A DNA stretch of 64,000 nt from Edwardsiella tarda ATCC 15947 = NBRC 105688 (GCF_003113495.2 NZ_CP084506.1:2790001-2854000), one strand, 5' to 3'. Counted from the stretch's first letter, positions 38,530-49,517 are shown. Translations and numbers: made by a program. The notes: generated from the letters alone by a model not told the origin.

Positions 38530-39324
38530 ATGACGCCAACCACGCTATCACGCCTGCGCAAGTACAAGCAGGACAAGCATAAGTTCGCTACGATCACCGC
38601 ATACGATGCCAGCTTCGCCCGGCTATTCGCCGAGCAGGGCATCGATGTGATGCTGGTCGGAGACTCTCTGGGGATGACCCTACAAGGGTATGACACCACC
38701 CTGCCGGTGACGGTGGCGGACATCGCCTACCACACCCGAGCGGTACGCCGTGGCGCGCCAAACTGCCTATTGATGGCCGACATGCCCTTCATGTCTTATG
38801 CCACCCCGGAGCTGGCTTGCGCCAACGCCGCCGAACTGATGCGCGCCGGGGCGAACCTGGTCAAGCTGGAAGGCGGCGCCTGGTTAAGCGATACCGTGCG
38901 GATGCTGACCGAGCGGGCGGTGCCGGTATGCGGCCATCTCGGGCTACAGCCCCAGTCCGTCAATATTCTCGGCGGCTACCGCATACAAGGACGCGATCAG
39001 GATACGGCTGACCAGTTATTGTCCGATGCCTTGGCGCTGGAAGGAGCCGGAGCCCAATTGCTGGTCTTGGAGTGCGTCCCGTCCGTGGTCGCCAAGACCA
39101 TCACGCAGGCACTGCGTATCCCGGTCATCGGCATCGGTGCTGGCCGAGAGACCGACGGCCAGATCCTGGTGATGCATGACGCCTTGGGGATCAGCAGCGG
39201 GCGCATGCCCAGCTTCGTGAAGAATTTCCTGGCCGACGGCGGTGACATCCGCGCGGCGGTGCGCCGTTACGTCGACGCCGTCGAGCAGGGGCAATTCCCC
39301 GCCGACGAACATACCTTTAACTGA
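38530..39324 (+). CDS. panB: 3-methyl-2-oxobutanoate hydroxymethyltransferase PanB
   Basis: First committed enzyme of pantothenate synthesis: hydroxymethylates ketoisovalerate to ketopantoate. The start [20 protein letters not shown] has GGGAGACAG upstream and gives 264 residues, the E. coli length. Motifs: [19 protein letters not shown] with the metal ligand Asp, [25 protein letters not shown] and the catalytic Glu in LVLECVP. The 277-bp gap after folK holds its promoter; I see no riboswitch-like structure there. Confidence 0.97.
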   Translation: MTPTTLSRLRKYKQDKHKFATITAYDASFARLFAEQGIDVMLVGDSLGMTLQGYDTTLPVTVADIAYHTRAVRRGAPNCLLMADMPFMSYATPELACANAAELMRAGANLVKLEGGAWLSDTVRMLTERAVPVCGHLGLQPQSVNILGGYRIQGRDQDTADQLLSDALALEGAGAQLLVLECVPSVVAKTITQALRIPVIGIGAGRETDGQILVMHDALGISSGRMPSFVKNFLADGGDIRAAVRRYVDAVEQGQFPADEHTFN

Positions 39325-39382
39325 GCAAGATCCTGTCGGGCGGCTCCACGGACCGCCCCTTTTATCTGCTGGAGAACAAGCT

Positions 39383-40243
39383 GTGCTGATTATCGAGACT
39401 ATCCCGCTGTTGCGCCGCGAAGTACGCCGCTGGCGCCAGGAGGGGAAACGTATTGCGCTGGTCCCGACCATGGGAAACCTGCATGAAGGGCACATGACGC
39501 TGGTACGCGAGGCGCGCGCCCGGGCCGATGTGGTGATCGTATCGGTATTCGTCAATCCCATGCAGTTCGATCGCCCCGACGATCTGGCGCGTTACCCACG
39601 CACCCTGCAAGAGGACTGCGAAAAGCTCAACCGCAACGGCGTGGATCTGGTCTTCGCCCCGGCCGCCGACGAGATCTACCCGCAGGGTGTCGGGCAACAG
39701 ACCTATGTCGATGTCCCCGCCCTCTCCACCATCCTCGAGGGTGAGAGCCGCCCGGGCCACTTCCGCGGCGTCGCCACCATCGTCAGCAAGCTATTTAACC
39801 TGGTGCAGCCGGATCTGGCCTGCTTCGGCGAGAAGGATTATCAGCAGCTCCAACTGATCCGCAAGCTGGTGGCGGATCTGGGTTACGGTATCGAGATCGT
39901 CGGCGTGCCGATCGTCCGCGGCGAGGATGGCCTGGCGCTGAGCTCGCGTAACGGCTACCTCGACAGCGATGAACGCCGCCTCGCCCCACGCTTATATAAC
40001 ATCATGATGCAGCTGGCCACCCAGCTAGAAAATGGCGAGCGCAATCTGGATGAGCTGCTAGAACAGACCGCCGGCCGCCTGCGCCAAGCGGGCTTCCGCC
40101 CCGACGTTCTATTCATTCGTGACGCGGATACCCTCGGTGAGGTGACGCTGGACACCCGCTCGGCGATCATATTAATGGCCGCCTGGTTGGGCCAGGCACG
40201 CCTGATCGATAACGTCCGCGTTGCGTTTAGTGCCGACGCATAA
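39383..40243 (+). CDS. panC: Pantothenate synthetase PanC
   Basis: Joins pantoate and beta-alanine through a pantoyl-adenylate. The start is a GTG (39383) with GGAG nine bases upstream, giving [20 protein letters not shown], the E. coli N-terminus. Nucleotidyltransferase motifs are [14 protein letters not shown] (HIGH type), [26 protein letters not shown] and [11 protein letters not shown] (KMSKS type). 286 residues. It lies 58 bp after panB in a likely operon. Confidence 0.96.
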   Translation: MLIIETIPLLRREVRRWRQEGKRIALVPTMGNLHEGHMTLVREARARADVVIVSVFVNPMQFDRPDDLARYPRTLQEDCEKLNRNGVDLVFAPAADEIYPQGVGQQTYVDVPALSTILEGESRPGHFRGVATIVSKLFNLVQPDLACFGEKDYQQLQLIRKLVADLGYGIEIVGVPIVRGEDGLALSSRNGYLDSDERRLAPRLYNIMMQLATQLENGERNLDELLEQTAGRLRQAGFRPDVLFIRDADTLGEVTLDTRSAIILMAAWLGQARLIDNVRVAFSADA

Positions 40244-40281
40244 TGCGTAACGGCTAGACAGCGACGGCAAAATGCGCAACC

Positions 40282-40326
40282 ATGACGTAAACCGTCTATA
40301 CGAATGGATGGTTTACGTCATATTTT
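40282..40326 (+). terminator. Terminator/inverted repeat between panC and panD
   Basis: ATGACGTAAACC (40282-40293) pairs perfectly with GGTTTACGTCAT (40310-40321), followed by ATTTTT. The 12-bp stem and T run fit an intrinsic terminator after panBC; panD begins 49 bp later and would need its own promoter or read-through. Confidence 0.75.
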
Positions 40327-40374
40327 TACCGGGCCGCTCGGCGGCTCCATTACGATGATTACAGGTATTACACT

Positions 40375-40755
40375 ATGGTACGTACAATGCTGCAGGGCAA
40401 ACTGCACCGCGTGAAAGTCACCCAGTCCGACCTGAATTATGAAGGCTCCTGCGCCATCGATCAGGACTTTATGGACGCGGCCGGTATCCTGCAATATGAG
40501 GCCATCGACATCTACAACGTCGATAATGGTCAGCGCTTCTCCACCTACGCCATCGCCGCCGAACCCGGCTCGAAGATCATCTCCGTCAATGGCGCCGCCG
40601 CTCGCTGCGCCTGCGTCGGCGACAAACTGATCATCTGTAGCTATGTGCAGATGCCCGACGAACAGGCCCGGACACACCATCCGAGGGTGGCCTACTTCGA
40701 TGGGGACAACCAGATGAAACGCCTGGCCAAGTCTGTCCCGGTCCAGGTCGCCTGA
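40375..40755 (+). CDS. panD: Aspartate 1-decarboxylase PanD (pyruvoyl enzyme precursor)
   Basis: Makes beta-alanine from aspartate for PanC. The 126-residue proenzyme self-cleaves between Gly24 and Ser25 ([10 protein letters not shown]) to make the pyruvoyl group, with PanZ as activator in E. coli. Catalytic-region residues Lys9, Tyr22 and Arg54 ([10 protein letters not shown]) are present. With panB and panC it completes the pantothenate branch. Confidence 0.97.
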   Translation: MVRTMLQGKLHRVKVTQSDLNYEGSCAIDQDFMDAAGILQYEAIDIYNVDNGQRFSTYAIAAEPGSKIISVNGAAARCACVGDKLIICSYVQMPDEQARTHHPRVAYFDGDNQMKRLAKSVPVQVA

Positions 40756-40897
40756 TCGCCGGCTGCGGGGCTAACGCCCCGCTCTAGTACGCCGCTACCT
40801 CGCATTTCTCGCGCTATCGTTCATACTCTGGTGACGTGCGTCCCCCGCCCCCTAAGCCCTTCGCTTACCCCGATGACGCCGCTAAGGATAGCCAGGC

Positions 40898-42391
40898 ATG
40901 ACGATTTGCCGTTGGCCACAGCGCGCCCCGCCAGGCCGCCTGCTAGGGTGGCTACTGCTCTATATCCTTCTCTGGACGGGGGTAACGCAATACCTAGACC
41001 CGGCGCTCCCCTATGATGCCGTCGAGGCGATGAACTGGGGGCAGAACGGTGAATGGGGATCGCCGAAAAACCCCTGGCTAGTCGGCGCGATGATGCGGCC
41101 ACTGCTCTACTTTCCCGCCTTATCTCCCGAGCACTACTGGTATCTCTGCCACTTTGTCGTCATCGCTGGCGGTATGCTAGGGGTCTGGATGTTGACTCGC
41201 CGCCTCACCGGCCGAGCCGATCTCGCCTGGCTGGCCTTGATGAGTCTGAATCTCTCCGGCAGCATTAACATCGACATGCTGCCGTATAACGACAATTATC
41301 TATTAGTCGGCCTGTGGCCCTGGCTATTCTGGGCGCTGGCGCGAGCATTAGCTACCGACTCACCCCGCTGGGGGTGGCCATTATTCGCCCTGCTCGCCGG
41401 ACTCGCGACGATGGCCAAATACTCCACCGTGGCGCTGCTGCTGTTACTGTTGCTCGCCACCCTCATCAGCCCCTCGCTTCGCCCCCTCTACCGCCAACGC
41501 CGTTTTTGGCTGGCGATCGCGATCTATTTCGCCTTAGTCACGCCTAACGCGCTATGGCTCACCCAGCACCAGTTCGCCGCTATCCACTGGGTGAGCGGTC
41601 AACTGCATCCTGAACCGAATCTACATGCCAGCCTCGCGATGCTGACCGTATTTTACCCTCTGCTCATCATGACCCTACTGGTGTATCTGAGCGGGGGGCG
41701 GCTACATTGGCCAGCACCGGGGGCGCTACGCCTATCCCTGCTTATGCTGCTGATCCCCTTAGCGCTGATCCTACTGTGGCTGACGCTCTATCGTGGCGGT
41801 CGCATCACCGAATGGCTACAGCCCTTCGTCATACCCGCCATCGCACTGCTCTGCGCCAGCCTGCGCGGCGTATCCTCACGGCAGATTCGCCGTCTCAGCC
41901 GAGGGTTATCTCTGCTCGCGCCGCTGGTACTATGCGGTTATGCCGTAGTCTACCTGCTGGATCTACGCGGCTGTGGGCAGGAGTGGAGCGGGTTGACGCC
42001 CTTCGCGCGACAGGCGGAGACATTCTGGCGCCAGCAGAGCCCGACACCACTACGCCTGGTGGGCGGCGACTATCTGCATCAATGGTTATTGGTCTATGCC
42101 ATAGCGCGCCCACGCACCATTCAACCCTGGCAGAGAGACACCCCTACCCCACCCAATATCTATACGCCGGGGATCACCCAGGCGCGTATCGAGCGTGATG
42201 GCGTATTACTGGTTGGCCGACTGGGAGCCCCCTGCTCCCCGGCCGCTTTCCGTGCCGTCTGGCGCGATTGGCCGGAACTCCAGCCACATGCCTACCGTCA
42301 AATCGACTTCGTCGCCCAGCCCGGCGCGCCGCATCAGCCGCTCTGCCTGGCGATCGTTCCCCCGCGCCGCGGGACTAATCCAGCGGAATAA
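40898..42391 (+). CDS. GT-C type membrane glycosyltransferase (PMT_2/GT39-like)
   Basis: A 497-residue integral membrane protein with about ten hydrophobic segments. The first periplasmic loop has YLDPALPYDAVEAMNWGQNG with acidic residues where ArnT/PMT-type enzymes keep catalytic acids, and LPYNDNYLLVGLWPWLFWAL and MAKYSTVALLLLLL are typical PMT_2 segments. These enzymes transfer sugars from polyprenyl-phosphate donors to lipids, glycans or proteins on the outer face of the membrane. The substrate cannot be told. The C-terminal domain is soluble with several Cys. It is absent from this place in E. coli and converges on yadE with a 17-bp overlap. Confidence 0.75.
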   Translation: MTICRWPQRAPPGRLLGWLLLYILLWTGVTQYLDPALPYDAVEAMNWGQNGEWGSPKNPWLVGAMMRPLLYFPALSPEHYWYLCHFVVIAGGMLGVWMLTRRLTGRADLAWLALMSLNLSGSINIDMLPYNDNYLLVGLWPWLFWALARALATDSPRWGWPLFALLAGLATMAKYSTVALLLLLLLATLISPSLRPLYRQRRFWLAIAIYFALVTPNALWLTQHQFAAIHWVSGQLHPEPNLHASLAMLTVFYPLLIMTLLVYLSGGRLHWPAPGALRLSLLMLLIPLALILLWLTLYRGGRITEWLQPFVIPAIALLCASLRGVSSRQIRRLSRGLSLLAPLVLCGYAVVYLLDLRGCGQEWSGLTPFARQAETFWRQQSPTPLRLVGGDYLHQWLLVYAIARPRTIQPWQRDTPTPPNIYTPGITQARIERDGVLLVGRLGAPCSPAAFRAVWRDWPELQPHAYRQIDFVAQPGAPHQPLCLAIVPPRRGTNPAE

Positions 42392-43706
42392 CGCTCTGCA
42401 TGAGCGGAGGGAGGCGGATCGGAACCGGCGTATCGACCGGTGGCACATCCTGTGGCCGATTGGCGATCAAGCGCGCCATGGTCTGTACCGAGTCGGTACG
42501 CAATACATACAGTCGCTTCAAGGTGTAGGGATTATCGCCACGCCGTACCTTACCGCGCATGGTGGTCACCGCCATGTGGTAGCCTGCCTGGTGCGCCGCC
42601 TCGATCGCCTTACGATTGAAGGCGCCAAAAGGATAAGAGAGGTATTGCACATGCGGATTAAACTGTGTCAGCGCGCGACGCGAACGGGCGAAGTCGAACA
42701 GAATATTGTGTTGGCTGCGTTGCAGCAGGATCGGCCGCTTATCTGCCGAGAGGCGATGCAGAAAATGGGTATGCGACTGAATATCGAATACCGACTGGAT
42801 GGCGCGGAGCTCCGACAGGCTCATAAACTGCAAGCCGTTAGGGTTCCACGGCTGTGGGTGGCGCTTAATACGCGAGGAGACGATAAACGCGGTCGCCCGC
42901 TGACCGTTTTTCTTCAGAATCGGATAGGCGTAGCGGTAAACCGACTTTAGCCCATCGTCAAAGGTCAACGCCACGGCTCGCGCCGGAAGGTTTTCATTGC
43001 CGCGCAAATACCCCTCTAACTGATAGAGGGAGATGGTCAGATAGCCGGCCTGGCGCAGGTAGGCCATCTGGCTGTCGAATGCCTCGACCGAGGTGGTTGT
43101 CGAGGTATGACGGAAACGATGGTTATCCTGGTTACGCAGGATGTGATGGTAGGTGAGGATCGGAATACCGTTATCCAGCTCAACCTTATCGGCACGCACA
43201 TAGGCTAAGCGCCCGCCCAGGTTGATCACCATCCAGCGCTGACCCGTCGTATCGGTCTCTTCCGCCAGGATGGGATAACGTAGATTGGCGGCTAAGGTCG
43301 CCAACGGCGGCGACTGGAGGTCGCTACGGCCATAAATCATCACAGGATGCAAAGTCAGCAGATAGTCCCGACTCTTGCGGTGCAGCAATGCCACCTCGCG
43401 CGCGGCGGGCAGTGGCGGCGAGGCTGGCACCAATGCATCGCGCGCAATAAAACCGCTGGCGTTAGCGAAACGAAAGATAAAGTACCCCGTCTCATCCGGC
43501 TGCACTTCGAGCAGTGTCCCGGCCTGAAGGCGTGCGACCGGAATGATGCGATCGCCGACCGGCGAATAGACCGTGCTCGCGTGTGCGGTGACCATATAGC
43601 GGGCAACGATCGGATCCGATGTCGATGCAGACGGCAACGATGGCTGCGCCAGCGTCGAGAACGAAACCAGCAGGAGTAATCCCGCCAAGCAGAAAGACTT
43701 ATACAT
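42375..43706 (-). CDS. yadE: Exported polysaccharide deacetylase YadE-like (NodB domain)
   Basis: The start MYKSFCLAGLLLLVSFSTLA gives a classical signal peptide cleaved near LAQ; a TTG 33 bp upstream is the alternative and neither has a clear ribosome site. Residues about 45-100 and 110-190 look like two SH3-like modules. The NodB homology domain follows with metal motifs TFDDG (about 250) and SHTHFLH, plus the PFGAFN motif 4-like segment. The enzyme probably N-deacetylates an extracellular glycan; the substrate is unknown. Name taken from position (panD-yadE-yadI in E. coli). Confidence 0.8.
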   Translation of the reverse strand: MYKSFCLAGLLLLVSFSTLAQPSLPSASTSDPIVARYMVTAHASTVYSPVGDRIIPVARLQAGTLLEVQPDETGYFIFRFANASGFIARDALVPASPPLPAAREVALLHRKSRDYLLTLHPVMIYGRSDLQSPPLATLAANLRYPILAEETDTTGQRWMVINLGGRLAYVRADKVELDNGIPILTYHHILRNQDNHRFRHTSTTTSVEAFDSQMAYLRQAGYLTISLYQLEGYLRGNENLPARAVALTFDDGLKSVYRYAYPILKKNGQRATAFIVSSRIKRHPQPWNPNGLQFMSLSELRAIQSVFDIQSHTHFLHRLSADKRPILLQRSQHNILFDFARSRRALTQFNPHVQYLSYPFGAFNRKAIEAAHQAGYHMAVTTMRGKVRRGDNPYTLKRLYVLRTDSVQTMARLIANRPQDVPPVDTPVPIRLPPLMQSVIPLD

Positions 43707-43811
43707 GAAAACAATCAATATGGGGCATCCAATGCCCAATGAGTGATGTTTTCAGCATAACACGCGTTGGCGACGCTCGCCAAAGCCGCCGCCGACGTTT
43801 ATCCCAACGCG

Positions 43812-44747
<936 letters not shown>

Positions 44748-44780
44748 CTACGACCACTTAAGCAACCCATCACACACGGC

Positions 44781-45218
44781 CTAGATACCATCGACATCTG
44801 ATCGGGCTTGATGCGCCCCCTGATGCTGACACTCGTGCCACAAACTGGTCAGCCCCCGACGACCACACGCCAATGCCTGATCGCGAAATGCAGTAACGCT
44901 GAGCCCATCACGCTCTAGCATCATCTCCGCCGCCAACTGCATATTGGTACCGGTCAACAACTCATAGCCATGGTGTGCTGCCAACAATGCCGCCTGGCGG
45001 AATGGCGAGCCTCCCAACAGATCGCTGAGGATCACCACGCCCTCGCCGCTGTCACAGGCTCGGCACGCCGCATTTAACGCCTGCGCCAATGCGAGCGTAC
45101 TCATCCCCTCGGGAAAGTCGACCGCCTGGCACTGCATCTGGGGGCCCACCACCTGCTCCACGCCTTGTAGCAAGCCGCTGGCAAAACGACCATGCCCGGT
45201 CATTACGATGCCCAACAT
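44781..45218 (-). CDS. agaF: PTS EIIA component, mannose family (AgaF type)
   Basis: A cytoplasmic PTS component that accepts phosphate from HPr on His9 (MLGIVMTGHGRFASG) and passes it to EIIB. The 145-residue product has the family fold markers GEGVVILSDLLGGSPFRQA and a C-terminal helix. It has a very strong ribosome site (AAGGAGG) and starts 9 bp after EIID. It is similar to, but distinct from, YadI encoded about 5 kb away. Confidence 0.9.
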   Translation of the reverse strand: MLGIVMTGHGRFASGLLQGVEQVVGPQMQCQAVDFPEGMSTLALAQALNAACRACDSGEGVVILSDLLGGSPFRQAALLAAHHGYELLTGTNMQLAAEMMLERDGLSVTAFRDQALACGRRGLTSLWHECQHQGAHQARSDVDGI

Positions 45219-45227
45219 GAGACCTCC

Positions 45228-46121
45228 TTAGAGCCAACCGACCCATTTGCCAGCGATGCCGATCAATACCGTCACCCCGATCAGTTTGATCGGCGAATAG
45301 CCACGCTTCATCAACCAGTACACCAATAGGGTGAAGCAGAGTGGCAGCAGATTGGGCATCAACTTATCCAGAACATCTTTCTGAAGCGCGACCGTCGCCT
45401 TGCCGGCATGCATCACCAATGGCGTCGAGAGATGCACATAGGAGGCCACCAGCGCCCCAATCACCGTCATGCCGACGATCGAAGCCGCATGGGAGATGTT
45501 CTTGGTGTGGGTCTTCAGTAACGCCAAAGCGCTGGTCCCCGCACTGTAGCCGTAGTGCGCCAGGCCGAAGCGCAGGGCGAAATGGACGGCGTTAAATAAC
45601 AGCAGGAATACCACCGGTCCGAACAGGCTCCCCTCGAGCGCCAACGATGCCCCGATACCGGCGCAGATTGGCAACAGCGTCAGCCAGAATAACGCGTCGC
45701 CGATCCCCCCCAGCGGCCCCATCAACGCCACCTTGACCGCACGGATGGTGGAGATTCGCTCCTTGCCGCGCTCCATCGCCAACACCAGACCGGAGAGGAA
45801 GGTCACGTCGAATGGGTGGACGTTGATAAACTCCATATGCATCTTCATCGAGTTGGCCAGATCCTCCGGATTGCGATGGATCTTGCGCAGCCCTGGGATC
45901 AGGGTGTACAACCAGCCACCCGCCTGCATACGCTCGTAGTTAAAGGAGGCCTGCAATAACAGGGATCGCAAGGCCATGATATTGATATCTCGCCGACTCA
46001 ACGCCTGCCCGGGAGTCTGATCGACATAGTCATCACGCTCCACGCGGCTGGTCGCCAGCGCCTGCGCCATACGCTTCTCCGCCTTGGCGAGCTGCACATC
46101 ATCACTCTCGTTAAATGCCAT
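45228..46121 (-). CDS. agaD: PTS EIID component, mannose family (AgaD type)
   Basis: Membrane subunit forming the sugar channel with EIIC. The start MAFNESDDVQLAKAEKRMAQ overlaps the EIIC end by 11 bp. The 297-residue product has the EIID signature LLLQASFNYERMQAGGWLY and FLSGLVLAMERGK followed by hydrophobic helices in the C-terminal half (GIGDALFWLTLLPICAGIGA). Sugar specificity cannot be read directly; neighbours suggest galactosamine or N-acetylgalactosamine. Confidence 0.92.
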   Translation of the reverse strand: MAFNESDDVQLAKAEKRMAQALATSRVERDDYVDQTPGQALSRRDINIMALRSLLLQASFNYERMQAGGWLYTLIPGLRKIHRNPEDLANSMKMHMEFINVHPFDVTFLSGLVLAMERGKERISTIRAVKVALMGPLGGIGDALFWLTLLPICAGIGASLALEGSLFGPVVFLLLFNAVHFALRFGLAHYGYSAGTSALALLKTHTKNISHAASIVGMTVIGALVASYVHLSTPLVMHAGKATVALQKDVLDKLMPNLLPLCFTLLVYWLMKRGYSPIKLIGVTVLIGIAGKWVGWL

Positions 46122-46899
46122 CTTCTTCCATCTCCTGGTTGTGGGAGGCGTTCGCACGCGGCTCCGGCGTATTGTCATGACGGGTACGGTTAAAAAAGTC
46201 GATCAGGGCGATCGCCAGGGCGCCCAACGCCACCGCGATAATCGGCATATTGAGGAAGGTGACCGAGATGAACCCCAAAATGAAATAGGCCACATAGGTC
46301 TTCTTCATCATGATCTTCATCAGTAGCGAGAAGCCGATGGCGGGCATCATTCCGCCGGCGACGGAGAGGCCGTCTAATAACCATGTCGGTGCCTTTGCGA
46401 CCATGGCGCTGGCCGCATCGGCCCCCAGATAGACCGGCAGGAAGGCGACGATGAAGTAGAAGCAGAATAGGATCAGCAGCCCGGCATAGTTCACCCATTC
46501 GACGCCACGCCAGTTGAGTTTTTTCACCATCTCATCGCAGCGATGCATCATCGGCGAATAGACGGTAAACAGCAGGGTGATACACCCTTGTACCGCGATG
46601 GAGAACGGCACCGCCACGCCGATAGCGACTTTGGGGTCGGCATGCGTCAGGATGGCAAATGCGGTGCCGATTACCCCGCCGATGACCACGTTAGGCGGCT
46701 GGGCACCGGCCAGCGGCACCATTCCCATCCACACCAGCTCTAATGTCCCGCCGACCAGCAGGCCGGTATAGACATCACCTAAGATCAGCCCAACTAGCGG
46801 GCCGATCACCAGCGGACGGTGAATATGGGTCAAACCATCGAACAGATCGATGCCGGCAATCCCCGCCAGCAGTCCAATCAACAATGCATCGGTTAACAT
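46111..46899 (-). CDS. agaC: PTS EIIC component, mannose/sorbose family (AgaC/AgaW type)
   Basis: Polytopic permease subunit. The start MLTDALLIGLLAGIAGIDLF gives 262 residues. Markers are QPPNVVIGGVIGTAFAI, LLVGGTLELVWMGMVPLAGA and several membrane helices. It is 16 bp after EIIB. The E. coli aga locus has two EIIC genes (agaW, agaC); only one is here, so the symbol follows function, not one-to-one orthology. Confidence 0.9.
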   Translation of the reverse strand: MLTDALLIGLLAGIAGIDLFDGLTHIHRPLVIGPLVGLILGDVYTGLLVGGTLELVWMGMVPLAGAQPPNVVIGGVIGTAFAILTHADPKVAIGVAVPFSIAVQGCITLLFTVYSPMMHRCDEMVKKLNWRGVEWVNYAGLLILFCFYFIVAFLPVYLGADAASAMVAKAPTWLLDGLSVAGGMMPAIGFSLLMKIMMKKTYVAYFILGFISVTFLNMPIIAVALGALAIALIDFFNRTRHDNTPEPRANASHNQEMEEDGI

Positions 46900-46915
46900 G
46901 ATTCGCCTCCTGGGG

Positions 46916-47398
46916 TCAGCCCAACAGCCGGTTAATCGGTTCGCCGGCCTCATCTGGCACGCGCCGGATCTCGCATGCGATGCCGAGCGAACTCAGCGCC
47001 TGAAAAGCGGCCACATCGTCGTCATCAACCGAGACCGTCTTGTGGATCTGGCGTTTTCCCTCGGAGAAATGCATATTGCCGATATTAACAAACTGGATCG
47101 GGACACCGCCGCGTACCAGGGTCAACACATCCTGAGGCGTCTTACAGACCAGGAAGATCTTTTGGCGATCGGCGGCCTTGTGGATCACATCGATCGTCTT
47201 CTGCAGCGTGAAATAACGCGTCTGTACGCCGTCGGCAACCACCATGTCCATCAAGTTCTGTTGGACAGGATCGGCAGCGGCGGCATCGTTAGCGACCAGA
47301 ACCAGATTGGCGCCCAGGGTATTGGTCCAGGTCACACCAACCTGCCCGTGTACCAAGCGGTTATCGATCCGGGTCATTAGGATGTTGGGTTGCGACAT
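46916..47398 (-). CDS. agaV: PTS EIIB component, mannose/sorbose family (AgaV/AgaB type)
   Basis: Phosphorylates the incoming sugar after receiving phosphate from EIIA on His17 in MTRIDNRLVHGQVGVTWTN, the family signature. The 160-residue product is cytoplasmic. The ribosome site GGAGGTG is strong, and only 3 bp separate it from agaS. Whether it is nearer AgaV or AgaB cannot be settled by eye. Confidence 0.9.
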   Translation of the reverse strand: MSQPNILMTRIDNRLVHGQVGVTWTNTLGANLVLVANDAAAADPVQQNLMDMVVADGVQTRYFTLQKTIDVIHKAADRQKIFLVCKTPQDVLTLVRGGVPIQFVNIGNMHFSEGKRQIHKTVSVDDDDVAAFQALSSLGIACEIRRVPDEAGEPINRLLG

Positions 47399-47401
47399 AA
47401 T

Positions 47402-48583
47402 TCACACCTCCATCTCGGTTATCGGGGAATGCGTTAGCGGATAATCATGGATCACCACCCCCTGCACCACGCGATTCACCTCGCCACTCGGGCAGGGGTT
47501 ATCTGGCGTGATGCCCAGGGCCAGTGAGGTTTCAAAGGCCAAGATTTGCAGATACAACAGAAAGGGGAATAACAGCCAAACCTCATCAAGGTCGCTTGCC
47601 AGGGAGAGCGCATCGGGTTCTACGGCACCGCTCAACGCCACGATCTCCTGCGCCAATCCATCCCGACGCAGCTCAGCCAACAAGTCGAGATCGTAGCAAC
47701 GGCAGTAAGGCTCGGCGCTCAACATCGTCACCACCAGCGTTTGTGGGCCGACCATAAACTTCGGGCCGTGGCGCAATCCCATGGCGGAGTCGTAACGGGT
47801 CGCGATGCGCCCCGCCGTTAGCTCCAACATTTTCAACGCCGCCTCCTCGGCCACACCGGTAAAGGCGCGACTCCCCAGCACCAGCAGGCGTTGAAAACCA
47901 CGCCCGGCGAGCTGTTTGATCGCCGGTAGCCACACGGGTAACACCTGGCGGCACAACGCCGTCATCCGTTGTAGCCCGTCGGGGCTCTCTGCCAAGGCGC
48001 GTGGGCCGAGCAACAGCGCACAGGCCAGCATCATGCAACTGAAGCTTGAGGTCATGGCAAAACTTTGATCGTGCGAGCCCTGCGGCATGATCAGTGAGCA
48101 GGCGTTCGCACGCCCTTCGGCATAACGAGCCAACTCACCGTCGGGGTTACAGGTCAACAACAGGTGAAAGCAACGGGGTAACAAACGATCGGCCAGCGCC
48201 AGCGCCGCCACGCTCTCCGGACTGTTGCCGGAGCGGCCGAAAGAGACCAGCAATGTCGGCCGGCGAGGATCCAAGTATTGTCGTGGCGACGGTACGATAT
48301 CGGTCGTCGCGTAGGCCACCACCTCCCGCCCGCACTGTTCTCGTAGCCAGGGCGCCAACGCCCGCCCGACAAACGCCGACGATCCGGCGCCACACAGCAC
48401 GATCTGAAGATTGGGCTGCACCAGCACGGCCGCCAAGAAAGGCTGCCAACGCGCCTGTTCCTCATGCAACGTTCGGTGTAAGGCCTGCCACAGTCGCGGC
48501 TGTTGCGCTATCTCATGCGCGGTATGCCAGGCACCATGCGCCTGCAACCACGCGGGGGAATAGCCTAAAACATCATCACACAT
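47402..48583 (-). CDS. agaS: SIS-domain amino-sugar-phosphate deaminase/isomerase AgaS
   Basis: In E. coli AgaS deaminates and isomerises galactosamine-6-phosphate to tagatose-6-phosphate. The 393-residue product has two SIS domains: VLCGAGSSAFVGRALAPWL with LLVSFGRSGNSPESVAAL (about 60-125), and LLVLGSRAFTGVAEEAALKM with SAMGLRHGPKFMVG (about 230-280). The ribosome site is GAGGAG. It is first after agaR (128-bp gap) and is the best indicator that the cluster handles galactosamine-type sugars. Confidence 0.88.
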   Translation of the reverse strand: MCDDVLGYSPAWLQAHGAWHTAHEIAQQPRLWQALHRTLHEEQARWQPFLAAVLVQPNLQIVLCGAGSSAFVGRALAPWLREQCGREVVAYATTDIVPSPRQYLDPRRPTLLVSFGRSGNSPESVAALALADRLLPRCFHLLLTCNPDGELARYAEGRANACSLIMPQGSHDQSFAMTSSFSCMMLACALLLGPRALAESPDGLQRMTALCRQVLPVWLPAIKQLAGRGFQRLLVLGSRAFTGVAEEAALKMLELTAGRIATRYDSAMGLRHGPKFMVGPQTLVVTMLSAEPYCRCYDLDLLAELRRDGLAQEIVALSGAVEPDALSLASDLDEVWLLFPFLLYLQILAFETSLALGITPDNPCPSGEVNRVVQGVVIHDYPLTHSPITEMEV

Positions 48584-48711
48584 CTACTGACTCCTCAGAC
48601 TGACTCATGACGTGAACGGCTTCGTGGCCAAACGCGGAGCAAAGGCTCCCCATCGCACGGCCGCAAAGCGACTGCGTTCTCATAGGGCAAAGGGACGGCA
48701 GGCAAACACCA

Positions 48712-49485
48712 TCAACCGTCGGCGATAATCACCTCCACGCCTAAATCAAGCAGCGTACGGTGATACACCTCCGGGATGCGGCTATCGGTGATCACACGTT
48801 GGATCTGTGCCGCGCCGCGAATGGTACAAAAGCTTTTTCGCCCGAATTTACTGGCATCAACGACGGCAATAATCTCGCTGGCAACATCACACATCACTCG
48901 GTTGAGTTGTGCCTCGCCGCGATGGGGAGTGGTAATGCCACACTCCAGATCAAAGCCATCGACACCGAGGAATAAGCGGTCGAAGTGATACTGGCGCAGC
49001 TGCTGCTCGGCGGCATGACCATACAGTGAGTACGAGTTAGGCCGCATATTGCCGCCTAAAACCAGTACCTCAACCTGCTCATAACCGGTCAATTCACAGG
49101 CGATATTCAGGGCGTTGGTCATCACCACCAGATCTCGACGCGCCTTAAGAAACGGGACGATCTGTGCCGTTGTCGAGCCAGAATCAAGGATCAAGGTATC
49201 GCCATCCTGCACCAACGCAGCCGCTCGGGCAGCGATGCGCGACTTCACATCGCGATTCAAGCGCCCCTTATCGTGCAATGGCCGATCGAACACAAACTGC
49301 TGGTTCAACATCGCGCCACCATAAGAACGCAATGCGCACCCCTTGCGCTCCAAATAGCGCAGATCGTTGCGGATAGTCACACTGGAAACACTAAAGTGGT
49401 GACGCAACTGCTCAACCCGCACGCTGCCCTCCTGGCACAACTGATCGATAATCTGCTCGCGGCGTTTTACGGTATCGATGCCCAT
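48712..49485 (-). CDS. agaR: DeoR-family repressor AgaR
   Basis: DeoR-type repressors respond to a phosphosugar. The start MGIDTVKRREQIIDQLCQEG has GGAGG five bases upstream; a TTG 12 bp earlier overlaps that site and is rejected. The N-terminal HTH has the family pattern (VRVEQLRHHFSVSSVTIRND, about 23-42) followed by YGGAML. The DeoRC sensor domain shows LILDSGSTTAQIVPFL and LFLGVDGFD. 257 residues. It heads the cluster on the same strand, and the upstream region carries CRP-like and AgaR-like sites. Confidence 0.87.
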   Translation of the reverse strand: MGIDTVKRREQIIDQLCQEGSVRVEQLRHHFSVSSVTIRNDLRYLERKGCALRSYGGAMLNQQFVFDRPLHDKGRLNRDVKSRIAARAAALVQDGDTLILDSGSTTAQIVPFLKARRDLVVMTNALNIACELTGYEQVEVLVLGGNMRPNSYSLYGHAAEQQLRQYHFDRLFLGVDGFDLECGITTPHRGEAQLNRVMCDVASEIIAVVDASKFGRKSFCTIRGAAQIQRVITDSRIPEVYHRTLLDLGVEVIIADG

Positions 49486-49517
49486 GCCAACCTCCAAGTG
49501 CGGTCAATCACAGATGT

